Assembly: GCA_002717185.1 (NCBI GenBank)
Contig: PBDC01000015.1
Location: 1 to 27,109 of the forward strand
Source: Rhodospirillaceae bacterium
GTDB lineage: Bacteria; Pseudomonadota; Alphaproteobacteria; UBA8366; GCA-2717185
Direction: 5' to 3'
Length of the DNA: 27,109 bases
Shown: in pieces, positions 16,204 through 23,439 of the stretch
How the letters are laid out: each line of letters opens with the position of its first letter
Numbering within the stretch: position 1 is the first letter of the stretch
Program-made: the position numbers and the translations under genes
Notes under the pieces: model-generated
What the model was told of the DNA's origin: nothing
Seen by the model: only the letters and a program-made list of their open reading frames with translations
Databases searched by the model: none

Positions 16204-17385
16204 ATGCAACGATCCCGGTTGCCGGCTGGCGGCGGAAATATCTTTCAAAAAATTAGGGCCAAACGCGCCGAAGCGGCGGGACAGGGCATGCAACTTTTCG
16301 ACCTTTCGATTGGTGAACCTAAGGGGGCGGCGCTGATAAGCGCACGTAAGGCGGCGCGCGATGCCGTGATGAGCGACGAAGAGGCCATGCACGCATATCA
16401 ATACAATGATTGTCCTGCCGTGCCGGATTTCGCCCGTCGCTTTGTGATAGCGCATCTTACTCGAGTAATGCCTGAAGGCCGTGTTGAATACCTGCCAATC
16501 CCAGGAATTAAACCCATCATTGGCCTTTTGCCGCTTGCCTGCGGTTGTGCGCTTGAAGATGTCACGGTTGCGACAATGACCAAGCCAGGTTATCCGATCC
16601 CAGCGGATTGGTGTGCCTACCACGTCAACGTGACACACTATCCATTACCGCTTAACTTGCAGAACCAGTTCCGCTTTTCGGCTTCGGATATCGAAACCGG
16701 TACCAGCTTGGTTATGACTAACTATCCGCATAACCCATCAGGTCAGATTGCAACGGCGGACTGGCTGCATACGGTCTGCCAGCATTGTAGCGACAACGAT
16801 ATTCGTCTGTTTAACGATGCGGCTTATTTCTCCCTCAGCCACTCGGAAGATAGCGCGACCTTGGCCGAAGTGGCGATTGATTACCCTGACCTTTCCTGGG
16901 CGGAGGCATATACAGCCGCCAAGCTGATTGGCAACGGTACCGGCTGGCACGTTGGCGCAATGATAGGCTCTCCTGACTTCATGGCTGACGTTAAAGAGGT
17001 CAAGGGCAAGACCGACGCTGGTATTGTTGCTCCCATGGCGGCCGGAGCAATCGCTGCCTTAGAAGAAGACCAAGTTGGTATAGCGCAGTATCGCGAGATG
17101 TATCGGGCGCGGTTGGATTCCCTGATAGGTGTAATGTCCGATTACGGTATGCGCATCGCCGCCCAACCGCAGGCCGGTTTCTACACTCTTTGGGAGGCGC
17201 CATCACGGGCCTTTGGTGAGAGGATGGATAGTTCAGAAGCCTTTAACTTTGCAATGATTGATAAAGTTGGCGTTGTCGGTGTGCATTTTCCAGGGTGCAT
17301 CCGCTACGCCGTTTGTGCTGATGTGGCAGCCATAGAAATTGGCTTGCGTAAGGCATTTGAAGCCGCTGATGTCGGTTACGATTAA
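16204..17385 (+). CDS. PLP-dependent aminotransferase, class I/II fold, divergent active site
   Basis: Fold type I aminotransferases move an amino group using pyridoxal phosphate on an active-site Lys. The 393-residue product has the expected landmarks: FDLSIGEPK, YQYNDCPAVPDFARRF, the substrate/PLP Asn in NYPHNPSG (Asn177), Asp205 and Tyr208 in NDAAYFSL, and the likely Schiff-base Lys240 in TAAKLIGNGTGWHVG. The usual Ser before that Lys is Ala, the phosphate-binding Arg of GWR is His249, and the loop is one residue longer. The C-terminal carboxylate-binding Arg is probably in CIRYAVCAD. AGGAG (16191-16195) fixes the start. It follows the Rieske beta gene by 55 nt and precedes the SDR by 9 nt, so one transcript is likely. 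Substrate unknown. Confidence 0.85.
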   Translation: MQRSRLPAGGGNIFQKIRAKRAEAAGQGMQLFDLSIGEPKGAALISARKAARDAVMSDEEAMHAYQYNDCPAVPDFARRFVIAHLTRVMPEGRVEYLPIPGIKPIIGLLPLACGCALEDVTVATMTKPGYPIPADWCAYHVNVTHYPLPLNLQNQFRFSASDIETGTSLVMTNYPHNPSGQIATADWLHTVCQHCSDNDIRLFNDAAYFSLSHSEDSATLAEVAIDYPDLSWAEAYTAAKLIGNGTGWHVGAMIGSPDFMADVKEVKGKTDAGIVAPMAAGAIAALEEDQVGIAQYREMYRARLDSLIGVMSDYGMRIAAQPQAGFYTLWEAPSRAFGERMDSSEAFNFAMIDKVGVVGVHFPGCIRYAVCADVAAIEIGLRKAFEAADVGYD

Positions 17386-17394
17386 GGGATAACT

Positions 17395-18150
17395 ATGTCT
17401 AAACACATAATTGATTTGAGCGGTAAGGTTGCTCTAATCACTGGCGGTAGCCGTGGCCTCGGAAGAGAGATTGCTCTTGGTTTTGCGGAAGCTGGTGCTG
17501 ACGTTGCGATCACCAGCCGCAAGAAAGAATCGTGTGAGCCGGTGGCCCAGGAGATTTTGGCGATAGGACGTCGAGCCTTCGCCTATGGCTGCCATGTTGG
17601 CTACTGGGATCAGGTCAACGGATTGATCGATGCGGTCTACAACTATTTCGGCAAAGTTGACGTGCTGATCAACAATGCCGGTATGTCACCGCTTTACGAT
17701 CGGCCGAATGATATCCCGGAATCCCTCTGGGACAAGGTACAGGAAGTAAATCTTAAAGGCCCGTTCCGGCTCTGCGCTGAAGTCGGGCAGCGCATGCTCG
17801 ATGCAGGCGCCGGCTCTATTATTAATGTGTCCAGCACCGGAGCGATCCGGCCTACCGGTGGTATCATTCCCTATGCTGCGGCGAAAGCAGGCCTTAACGC
17901 GATGACGGAAGCATTTGCGCAGGCCTATGGACCCAACGTACGGGTTAACGGCATCATGCCGGGCCCATTTCTGACTGATATCTCGAAGGCATGGGACATG
18001 GAAAAATTCGCCGAACGAGCCCGTACGCGAATAGCGATGAAACGCGGCGGCAAACCGGACGAAGTAGTCGCTGCCGCGTTATATTTGGCATCGGATCACG
18101 CCGGCTACACGACAGGGTCGATAATGCGGATCGACGGTGGTTCGACATGA
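17395..18150 (+). CDS. Short-chain dehydrogenase/reductase (SDR), classical type
   Basis: Classical SDRs oxidise or reduce alcohol/carbonyl groups with NAD(P). In the 251-residue product the cofactor motif TGGSRGLG is at residues 16-23, NNAG at 93-96, the catalytic Ser at 146-147, and Tyr160/Lys164 in PYAAAKAG. Arg42 after the second strand (ITSRKKE) suggests NADP(H). RVNGIMPGPF and the terminal GGS are typical. In this operon a plausible job is oxidation of a cis-dihydrodiol made by the Rieske enzyme or reduction of a keto product of the aminotransferase; neither is proven. Its stop codon overlaps the DUF1028 start (ATGA). Confidence 0.93.
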   Translation: MSKHIIDLSGKVALITGGSRGLGREIALGFAEAGADVAITSRKKESCEPVAQEILAIGRRAFAYGCHVGYWDQVNGLIDAVYNYFGKVDVLINNAGMSPLYDRPNDIPESLWDKVQEVNLKGPFRLCAEVGQRMLDAGAGSIINVSSTGAIRPTGGIIPYAAAKAGLNAMTEAFAQAYGPNVRVNGIMPGPFLTDISKAWDMEKFAERARTRIAMKRGGKPDEVVAAALYLASDHAGYTTGSIMRIDGGST

Positions 18151-18905
18151 CATTTTCTATCGTTGGCTATGATCTAGAGGCCGATCAGGTGGGGATTGGC
18201 CTCACCACGGTTACAATGGCAGCAGGCGGAACCTGTCCTAGCTATTCACCCAGCGGGGATATTGTCGTCGTGCAAGCCTTCGGTAATCCTGTAGCAGGTG
18301 TTGCCGGGGTGCGGGCACTTGAGGCCGGGAAGGGGCTTGATAACGCCGTTGCGGCAATGCGTACGGCAGATCCGTCTTTCAGCTACCGCCAGATCGGCAT
18401 CGTAACGCGGAACGGCGAACTATTCAGCCACACCGGAGAAAACGCGCGACCCTGGGCAGGTCATATTCAAGGCGACAATTTTGTTGCCATGGGCAACGTA
18501 TTGACAGGTCGGCCAGTCGTCGATGCGATGGCTGATGCTTTTAGTATGTCCGTAAACGAAACTTTGGCCGAGCGTCTATTGCTTGCGCTGGAGGCGGGGC
18601 GAGATGCCGGCGGACAACAAGCTCCCGGTGGTCGCCACTACGACGAACGGTCTTGTTTACTTAAAGTTATAGGCAACGATGTCGGTCGGGAAGTTCCAGC
18701 TCTCGATCTACGTCTAGATATGACGTCGGATGCGGTGACCGAGATGCGCCGCTTCTGGGAAATCTATAAACCGGTCGTTCCCTTCCGGGCGGCCCGTGCC
18801 GCAGACCCAGCTTCGATACCGTCGACATACGATTGGGAGAGACAGAACCTCGACAAAAATCCGCCGCCGAGCACAATCAAGGGAGAGGTCTTAGATGGCG
18901 ATTGA
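18147..18905 (+). CDS. DUF1028 family protein (Ntn-hydrolase-like fold)
   Basis: DUF1028 proteins adopt an Ntn-type fold related to proteasome-like peptidases and recur beside catabolic genes; their reaction is not established. The 252-residue product starts MTFSIVGYDLEADQVGIGL and has VVVQAFGNPVAGVAGV, the SHTGENARPWAGH segment and GNVLTGRPVVDAMADAF, all characteristic. The conserved Thr2 that could act as N-terminal nucleophile is present. ATG lies in the SDR stop (18147-18150) and the 3' end overlaps the next gene by 11 nt, so it is tightly embedded in the operon. An amide or lactam hydrolase role is a guess from the fold. Confidence 0.88.
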   Translation: MTFSIVGYDLEADQVGIGLTTVTMAAGGTCPSYSPSGDIVVVQAFGNPVAGVAGVRALEAGKGLDNAVAAMRTADPSFSYRQIGIVTRNGELFSHTGENARPWAGHIQGDNFVAMGNVLTGRPVVDAMADAFSMSVNETLAERLLLALEAGRDAGGQQAPGGRHYDERSCLLKVIGNDVGREVPALDLRLDMTSDAVTEMRRFWEIYKPVVPFRAARAADPASIPSTYDWERQNLDKNPPPSTIKGEVLDGD

Positions 18906-19287
18906 TCCGGTAATAGAGAAGGCGGCTTTCGAAGTAATCAAGCGCTATATTGCGGCGATCAATGCGGGTGATGAAGACGGTGTGCGTGACGCGTTCAACT
19001 TTCCTCACTTCCGCATTGGTATGGGTGGCCGCGTGGTTCACTATCCGGACGCCTCGACCAACCCGCTGGCGAATTTCCGCGAGAAAACGCTAACGGATAG
19101 CTGGTACCGCAGCAAGATTGATAATCTTGAAGTGCTAGCGACGTTCCCGGGGAAAGCTCATGTCGGCGTCCATTTCCGCCGCCTGCGGGAAGATAGTTCC
19201 GAGATTGGTGTTTACTACTCGCTATACATTGTCACCGAAGTGGACGGCCATTGGGGTATCCAGGGCGGATCGGGGACTGGTACTTAA
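18895..19287 (+). CDS. NTF2-like/SnoaL-like small protein
   Basis: The 130-residue product has the pattern of the NTF2-like superfamily: two N-terminal helices (EVIKRYIAAINAGDEDGVRD), a conserved F-x-H-F-R segment, and a curved sheet ending in GVYYSLYIVTEVDGHWGI. Members serve as isomerases, dehydratases, small subunits or ligand-binding proteins, so function cannot be assigned. It overlaps the DUF1028 gene by 11 nt and uses a weak ribosome binding site (GGGAGAGG about 8 nt upstream). It is the last gene of the plus-strand Rieske operon. Confidence 0.75.
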   Translation: MAIDPVIEKAAFEVIKRYIAAINAGDEDGVRDAFNFPHFRIGMGGRVVHYPDASTNPLANFREKTLTDSWYRSKIDNLEVLATFPGKAHVGVHFRRLREDSSEIGVYYSLYIVTEVDGHWGIQGGSGTGT

Positions 19288-19549
19288 AACCTTAAATCTT
19301 TCCAGTGATCCATCGAATTTTCAAGGTACAGCTTGAAGTCCATCGCCTTCTTGCCCTAAAGCGCTAATGACATTTGAAACATAGGCTCTTGGATGATCCG
19401 CACACTTTCGCACTTATCACGAGGTGGCATTGAACGATGTCGGCTAGATCGAAGGAGCTTTTCGATTGACCTGGACTGACAATTACCAGGGTGTCGTTTG
19501 TTACAGTGATATTGCCAGTTGCTAAATGAGTTTGTTAGGAGCGGATAAT
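19288..19549. other. Convergent intergenic region, no gene seen
   Basis: This 262-nt stretch separates two convergent genes. It contains two short perfect inverted repeats, TTCAAG-N6-CTTGAA (19320-19337) and ATCGAA-N7-TTCGAT (19448-19466). Neither is followed by a T run, so they are weak terminator candidates. Only tiny reading frames occur. Confidence 0.4.
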
Positions 19550-20416
19550 TCAGCGTTGCGGCGGTTGACCTGCGACCGTAACGCGATGCAGGTAGCGTGG
19601 CATTGTATCGTCGTAATCGACGATAGCTGCATGCACCAGGCTACGATTATCCCATAGTAACAAGTCATTAGGCTGCCAACGATGGCGATATGTGAACGCG
19701 GGGCGCGTCACATGGTTGCGCAGGAATGCTAGCAAGGCGTCGCTTTCGCCGGGCTCTAGCTCTGGAAACCCTGTTGCGAAGTTCGGGTCGACGAACAGTG
19801 CTCGACGCTTCGTCTCGGGATGGGTGTGAGTTGCAGGATGAATGGTAATTGGTGAATTTGTGTATTCACTCTCTTCGGCGCTGACTTTGAATTCAGCGAG
19901 GCGGTCCTTGTTGGTGCGATAAACCTGGTGGAATTCGTGCGCGCAGGTTAGCCCATCGAGCAAATTCTTATAGGGCTGAGACAAAGCTTCATACGCTGCA
20001 TTCGTGCTGGCGAACATTGTATCGCCGTAACCAACCGGAATTTCTATACCATATAGTAGGGACGCTTTTGATGGAGCAGGTAGGTAAGCACCGTCTGAAT
20101 GCCAATATTCACCGTTATAAGCACGGCCAATCCGTTTCCCATCAGGTTTCTTCCGGTTCGAGGATAACAAGATTTCCGGGTGCTCTGGCATAAGGTTGGC
20201 CTTAAGAACGTGGATTTCGATTTCGCCAAAGCGCCGCGCGAAAGCGATATGATCATTTGGTTCTAAATTCTGGTCGCGAAAAACGAGAAGGCTGTGGTCG
20301 TGCCAGGCCTCAAGAATCGCGTCAAAGGTCGAGTTGACCAACGGCTTTGTAAGATCGACGCCATGCACCACGGCGCCAACAGTGCCGCTGAGCCTTTCGA
20401 TTTCAATGTCGCGCAT
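19550..20416 (-). CDS. TauD/TfdA family Fe(II)/2-oxoglutarate-dependent dioxygenase
   Basis: The 288-residue product begins with the classical N-terminus (EIERLSGTVGAVVHGVDLTK). It carries the iron ligands His106 and Asp108 (YWHSDGAY) and the distal His262 (NRSLVHAA), with 2-oxoglutarate-binding Arg in PRYLHRVTV (Arg274 or Arg278). GDTMFASTNAAYEAL and LLLWDNR are typical. It starts only 5 nt after the upstream SDR gene ends, so the two form a unit, possibly extended from purB. It is one of three TauD-type genes in the window. Substrate unknown. Confidence 0.93.
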   Translation of the reverse strand: MRDIEIERLSGTVGAVVHGVDLTKPLVNSTFDAILEAWHDHSLLVFRDQNLEPNDHIAFARRFGEIEIHVLKANLMPEHPEILLSSNRKKPDGKRIGRAYNGEYWHSDGAYLPAPSKASLLYGIEIPVGYGDTMFASTNAAYEALSQPYKNLLDGLTCAHEFHQVYRTNKDRLAEFKVSAEESEYTNSPITIHPATHTHPETKRRALFVDPNFATGFPELEPGESDALLAFLRNHVTRPAFTYRHRWQPNDLLLWDNRSLVHAAIVDYDDTMPRYLHRVTVAGQPPQR

Positions 20417-20421
20417 GCTGA

Positions 20422-21189
20422 TTACTCCCCACGGCGGACCAGTGCGGCAATGGAACCGCCATCAATAGTAATCGTCTCCCCGGTAATGAAGGATGCATCG
20501 TCCGATGCGAGGAACGCAGCGGCCCCGGCGACATCCTCCGGTTCACCCCATCGGCGTACCAAATTGTCATCGTTCCAATTGTCGCCAAAGTCGGGGTCTT
20601 CCTTAAATTGCCGGTTGAATGGGGAGGCGATCATACCGGGTGCCAAAGCGTTGACGGTGATGTTTTTACCGGCCATGTCGGCGGCAAGCGCCTTTGTCAT
20701 CGCCATCAGCCCGCCTTTGGCCGCGACATAGCCAACCCGGTTCGGCCGCCCCACAGTGCTGGCAATTGAAGCCATGTTGACGATGCGCCCTCGACCCGCT
20801 GCCAACATGTGCGGCAAGATTGCCTGGCAACACAGAAAGTGTCCCGTCAGATTGACATCTAGCATATGCCGCCAATCGTCTTCGCTGTGTTCGAGAAAGG
20901 ATTTTATGATGCGGCTGCCCGCATTGTTGATAAGTATGTCGATCTTACCGAAGTTCTCAATCGCCGCCGCTTCCATCGCATCGATACTTGCACGCATTGT
21001 GATATCGGTTGCGGTTCCGATTGCCTGACCGCCTTCGGCGCAAATTGCCTCTGCCACGGACTTGGCAGGTTCTTCATTGATGTCGGCCGCTACGATTTCG
21101 GCTCCGTCCTCTGCGAGTTTCAGCGCGATTGCTCGCCCGATGCCGCTGCCAGCTCCGGTGACGATAGCTGATTTTCCCTTAAGACGCAT
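20422..21189 (-). CDS. Short-chain dehydrogenase/reductase (SDR), classical type, NAD-preferring
   Basis: The 255-residue product has TGAGSGIG at residues 11-18, NNAG at 88-91, Ser141 and Tyr154/Lys158 (YVAAKGG). Asp36 at the end of strand 2 (VAADIN) points to NAD(H) rather than NADP(H), unlike the SDR at 17395. The C-terminal ITGETITIDGGS is standard for FabG-like enzymes. The ATG at 21189 was preferred to a GTG at 21204 because GAGGT lies about 5 nt before it. It sits between purB and a TauD-type gene on the same strand, with a palindrome-rich 94-nt leader. A small-molecule alcohol dehydrogenase acting with the dioxygenase is likely; substrate unknown. Confidence 0.93.
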   Translation of the reverse strand: MRLKGKSAIVTGAGSGIGRAIALKLAEDGAEIVAADINEEPAKSVAEAICAEGGQAIGTATDITMRASIDAMEAAAIENFGKIDILINNAGSRIIKSFLEHSEDDWRHMLDVNLTGHFLCCQAILPHMLAAGRGRIVNMASIASTVGRPNRVGYVAAKGGLMAMTKALAADMAGKNITVNALAPGMIASPFNRQFKEDPDFGDNWNDDNLVRRWGEPEDVAGAAAFLASDDASFITGETITIDGGSIAALVRRGE

Positions 21190-21200
21190 TGCACCTCGCT

Positions 21201-21289
21201 TCACAGAATTGCTGTGACCCCTTCTTTATGCCTTGAGCAAAACTCCGGTAACGGTTTCTAAATTTGAAGGCATAAACATAGTGTTATGC
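21201..21289 (-). promoter_or_regulatory. Palindrome-rich leader between purB and the SDR gene
   Basis: Three perfect inverted repeats are packed here: TCACAG-N5-CTGTGA (21201-21217), TTTATGCCTT with AAGGCATAAA (21225-21234 and 21267-21276), and GCATAA-N8-TTATGC (21270-21289), which spans the purB stop. The last two share the arm near 21270-21276, so in RNA they cannot both form. This could be an attenuator-like switch, an mRNA processing or stability element, or operator DNA. No T run follows a stem, so a simple terminator is unlikely. Confidence 0.35.
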
Positions 21290-22582
21290 TGCACCAAATA
21301 CCCGATCGAAGATCGTATCGATATGTTTTGTGTGATATTCTAGGTCGAAAAGGCCTTCCAGTTCAGCTTGAGTTAGATAGTTGGTGATAACCGTATCCGT
21401 TTTTAGTAGATCGGCGAAACTTTTCCCCTCTTGCCAACTTTCCATGGCGTTTTTCTGTACCGAGCGATAGGCGTCCTCGCGGCTCATCCCGGCTTGGGTT
21501 AGAGCGAGAAGCACACGTTGAGAATTGTGCAGTCCGCCGAGTTGATCAAGATTGCGTTGCATTTGTTCGGGGTATACGACGAGTTTCTCGATGAGCCCTG
21601 TTGCTCGTGCCAACGCGAAATCTAACGTGACTGTCGCATCCGGTCCGATAATACGTTCGACGGAAGAGTGGGAAATGTCTCGCTCGTGCCACAGTGCGAC
21701 GTTTTCCATCGCCGGGGAAACTGCGCTGCGGACGATACGAGCGAGACCGGTCAGGTTTTCTGTTAGCACGGGATTGCGTTTGTGCGGCATCGCCGACGAA
21801 CCTTTTTGGCCTGGCGAGAAATACTCCTCCGCTTCGCGTAGTTCGGTTCGCTGTAAGTGCCGAACCTCTACAGCCAAGTTTTCCAATGACGATGCGATGA
21901 CACCCAGCACGGCGAAGAACATGGCGTGTCGATCCCTCGGGATTACCTGGGTTGAGACAGGCTCAACGGTAAGGCCCATCTTGTCGGCGACATGCGCTTC
22001 GACCGCAGGATCAATATTGGCAAAGGTTCCGACTGCTCCGGATATAGCACAAGTCGCAATTTCCGCCCTTGCCGTTTCTATGCGTTGCCGCGCGCGCTGA
22101 AATGATGCGTGATGGCCGGCGAGCTTAAGGCCGAAGGTTGTTGGTTCCGCGTGGATCGCGTGGCTCCGACCAATCGTAACCGTGTATTTGTGTTCCGTCG
22201 CTCGTCTCTGTAAGGCCGTCAGCAAGGCGTCAAGGTCGGCAATCAGGATGTCTGCGGCACGGCTCAATTGTACCGCTAGGCAGGTGTCCAGCACGTCGGA
22301 AGAGGTCATGCCCTGGTGTAGGAAGCGGGCTTCATCGCCGACATGCTCGGCAACATTGGTCAGGAATGCAATGACATCGTGTTTGGTCTCCCGCTCGATC
22401 TCGTCGATCCGGTCTATCTCGAACGTACCGCGGTCCCAAATCGCCTGTGCCGCGTCTTTAGGCACGACGCCTAGTTCCGCCATTGCGTCGCAAGCATGGG
22501 CTTCAATTTCTAGCCAGATCTGGAACCGGGTTTCTGGTTCCCAAATCGCTTTCATGTCAGGACGGCTGTAACGAGGAATCAT
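21284..22582 (-). CDS. purB: Adenylosuccinate lyase
   Basis: PurB cleaves fumarate from SAICAR and from adenylosuccinate in purine synthesis. The 432-residue product starts MIPRYSRPDMKAIWEPETRF, the usual start in alphaproteobacteria; a longer open frame upstream has no such homology. It shows the general acid/base His141 in GRSHAIHAEP, the TSSDVLDT segment (residues 93-100) and the fumarase/lyase signature GSSAMPHKRNP (261-271) with the mobile-loop Ser. GGAG lies 10 nt before the ATG. It is divergent from the class II aldolase gene. In related genomes purB is near DUF1476 and purC; here more than 9 kb separate it from DUF1476. Confidence 0.97.
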   Translation of the reverse strand: MIPRYSRPDMKAIWEPETRFQIWLEIEAHACDAMAELGVVPKDAAQAIWDRGTFEIDRIDEIERETKHDVIAFLTNVAEHVGDEARFLHQGMTSSDVLDTCLAVQLSRAADILIADLDALLTALQRRATEHKYTVTIGRSHAIHAEPTTFGLKLAGHHASFQRARQRIETARAEIATCAISGAVGTFANIDPAVEAHVADKMGLTVEPVSTQVIPRDRHAMFFAVLGVIASSLENLAVEVRHLQRTELREAEEYFSPGQKGSSAMPHKRNPVLTENLTGLARIVRSAVSPAMENVALWHERDISHSSVERIIGPDATVTLDFALARATGLIEKLVVYPEQMQRNLDQLGGLHNSQRVLLALTQAGMSREDAYRSVQKNAMESWQEGKSFADLLKTDTVITNYLTQAELEGLFDLEYHTKHIDTIFDRVFGAA

Positions 22583-22651
22583 GCGGGGGTGGCTCCAATA
22601 CAAATGGGTGATATACGACCATCCCAGGGTTGCCTGGTAGGTTAGCCTCGT

Positions 22652-22677
22652 ATTATAGCATGGACGAAAATGTCCAT
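22652..22677 (-). promoter_or_regulatory. purB promoter with overlapping operator-like palindrome
   Basis: On the minus strand TGCTATAAT (22660-22652) is a perfect extended -10 element for purB, about 75 nt before its ATG; no good -35 is seen. Directly next to it ATGGAC-N6-GTCCAT (22660-22677) is a perfect palindrome that also reaches up to the ribosome binding site of the divergent aldolase gene. A possible plus-strand promoter (TTGCCT at 22630, TATTAT at 22651) would place that gene's transcription start inside the palindrome. Confidence 0.45.
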
Positions 22678-22691
22678 TGGAAGGCGCAACT

Positions 22692-23429
22692 ATGGCTACA
22701 CTGAGCGATGCAGAACTGCAACAAGCCCGAGTTGATCTTGCGGCCTCATTCCGTTGGGCTGTGCGACACGGCTTCAATGAGGGTATTTGTAACCATTTCA
22801 GCTTAGCTGTCGGGGACGATCAGTTTCTGATCAACGCACATGGTTACCATTGGTCGGAGATCACCGCGTCTAGCATCATGCTCGCGGATTATGATGGCAC
22901 GATTATCGATGGTGATCGCGATGTCGAGCCAACTGCGTTTTATATCCACAGCCGCATTCACAAGGCTTGCCCGCATGCCGTCTGCGTCATGCACACCCAT
23001 ATGCCCTATGCGACTGCCCTGACATTAGTTGAGGGTGGCCGTCTAGAGCCGGTGGAACAGGGGGCTATTCGCTTCATCGATCATGCCGCCTACGATGATG
23101 ACTATGCCGGTCTGGCACTTGATATAGACGAGGGCGATAGGATCGCGACCAAGATGGGCAACAAAAGTATTATGTTCATGGGAGCACACGGCGTCACTGT
23201 GACGGGCTCCTCGGTGGCACGGACCTATGATTCGCTTTACTACTTGGAACGGGCTTGCCAGGCGCAAGTTTTAGCTCGGTCAACCGGCCTACCGTTGCGT
23301 CTCCTGCCCGACGAAGTGATTGAGCGCACGCGTCAACAATTTGCGGCTTCCAATACGGACAGCGCGCCCCTGCATTTCGAGTCGTTGAAGCGAATCCTGG
23401 ATAAGGAAGAACCAGATTACAAGTCGTGA
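22692..23429 (+). CDS. Class II aldolase/adducin family protein
   Basis: Members are zinc-dependent sugar-phosphate aldolases, epimerases or decarboxylases of the FucA/AraD group. The 245-residue product has the N-terminal GICNHFSLAV segment, Glu79 (VEPTAFYIHS) as catalytic residue, and metal ligands His101 and His103 (MHTHMPYA) and His166 (GAHGVTV). The FucA-type phosphate-binding pattern is not clear, so a non-phosphorylated substrate is possible. The ATG at 22692 has GGAAGG upstream; an in-frame TTG at 22677 lies within the palindrome and is less likely. It is first of four codirectional genes up to 25119. Confidence 0.9.
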   Translation: MATLSDAELQQARVDLAASFRWAVRHGFNEGICNHFSLAVGDDQFLINAHGYHWSEITASSIMLADYDGTIIDGDRDVEPTAFYIHSRIHKACPHAVCVMHTHMPYATALTLVEGGRLEPVEQGAIRFIDHAAYDDDYAGLALDIDEGDRIATKMGNKSIMFMGAHGVTVTGSSVARTYDSLYYLERACQAQVLARSTGLPLRLLPDEVIERTRQQFAASNTDSAPLHFESLKRILDKEEPDYKS

Positions 23430-23439
23430 GTAAGGTTTT

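Noticed and set aside
19285..19341. Minus-strand frame of about 19 codons (MDFKLYLENSMDHWKDLRF) in the convergent intergenic region
   Set aside because: Too short and without ribosome binding site, promoter or recognisable homology; it overlaps the end of the NTF2-like gene.
19436..19469. Tiny frame starting ATG near 19436 with product like the start of glutamate-1-semialdehyde aminomutase (SARSKELFD)
   Set aside because: Only ten codons before a stop; no other segment of that protein follows in any frame within the intergenic region, so the likeness is probably chance.
21552..22100. 182-codon plus-strand frame inside purB
   Set aside because: Antisense to intact purB including its signature motif; Ser/Arg/Thr-rich shadow composition.
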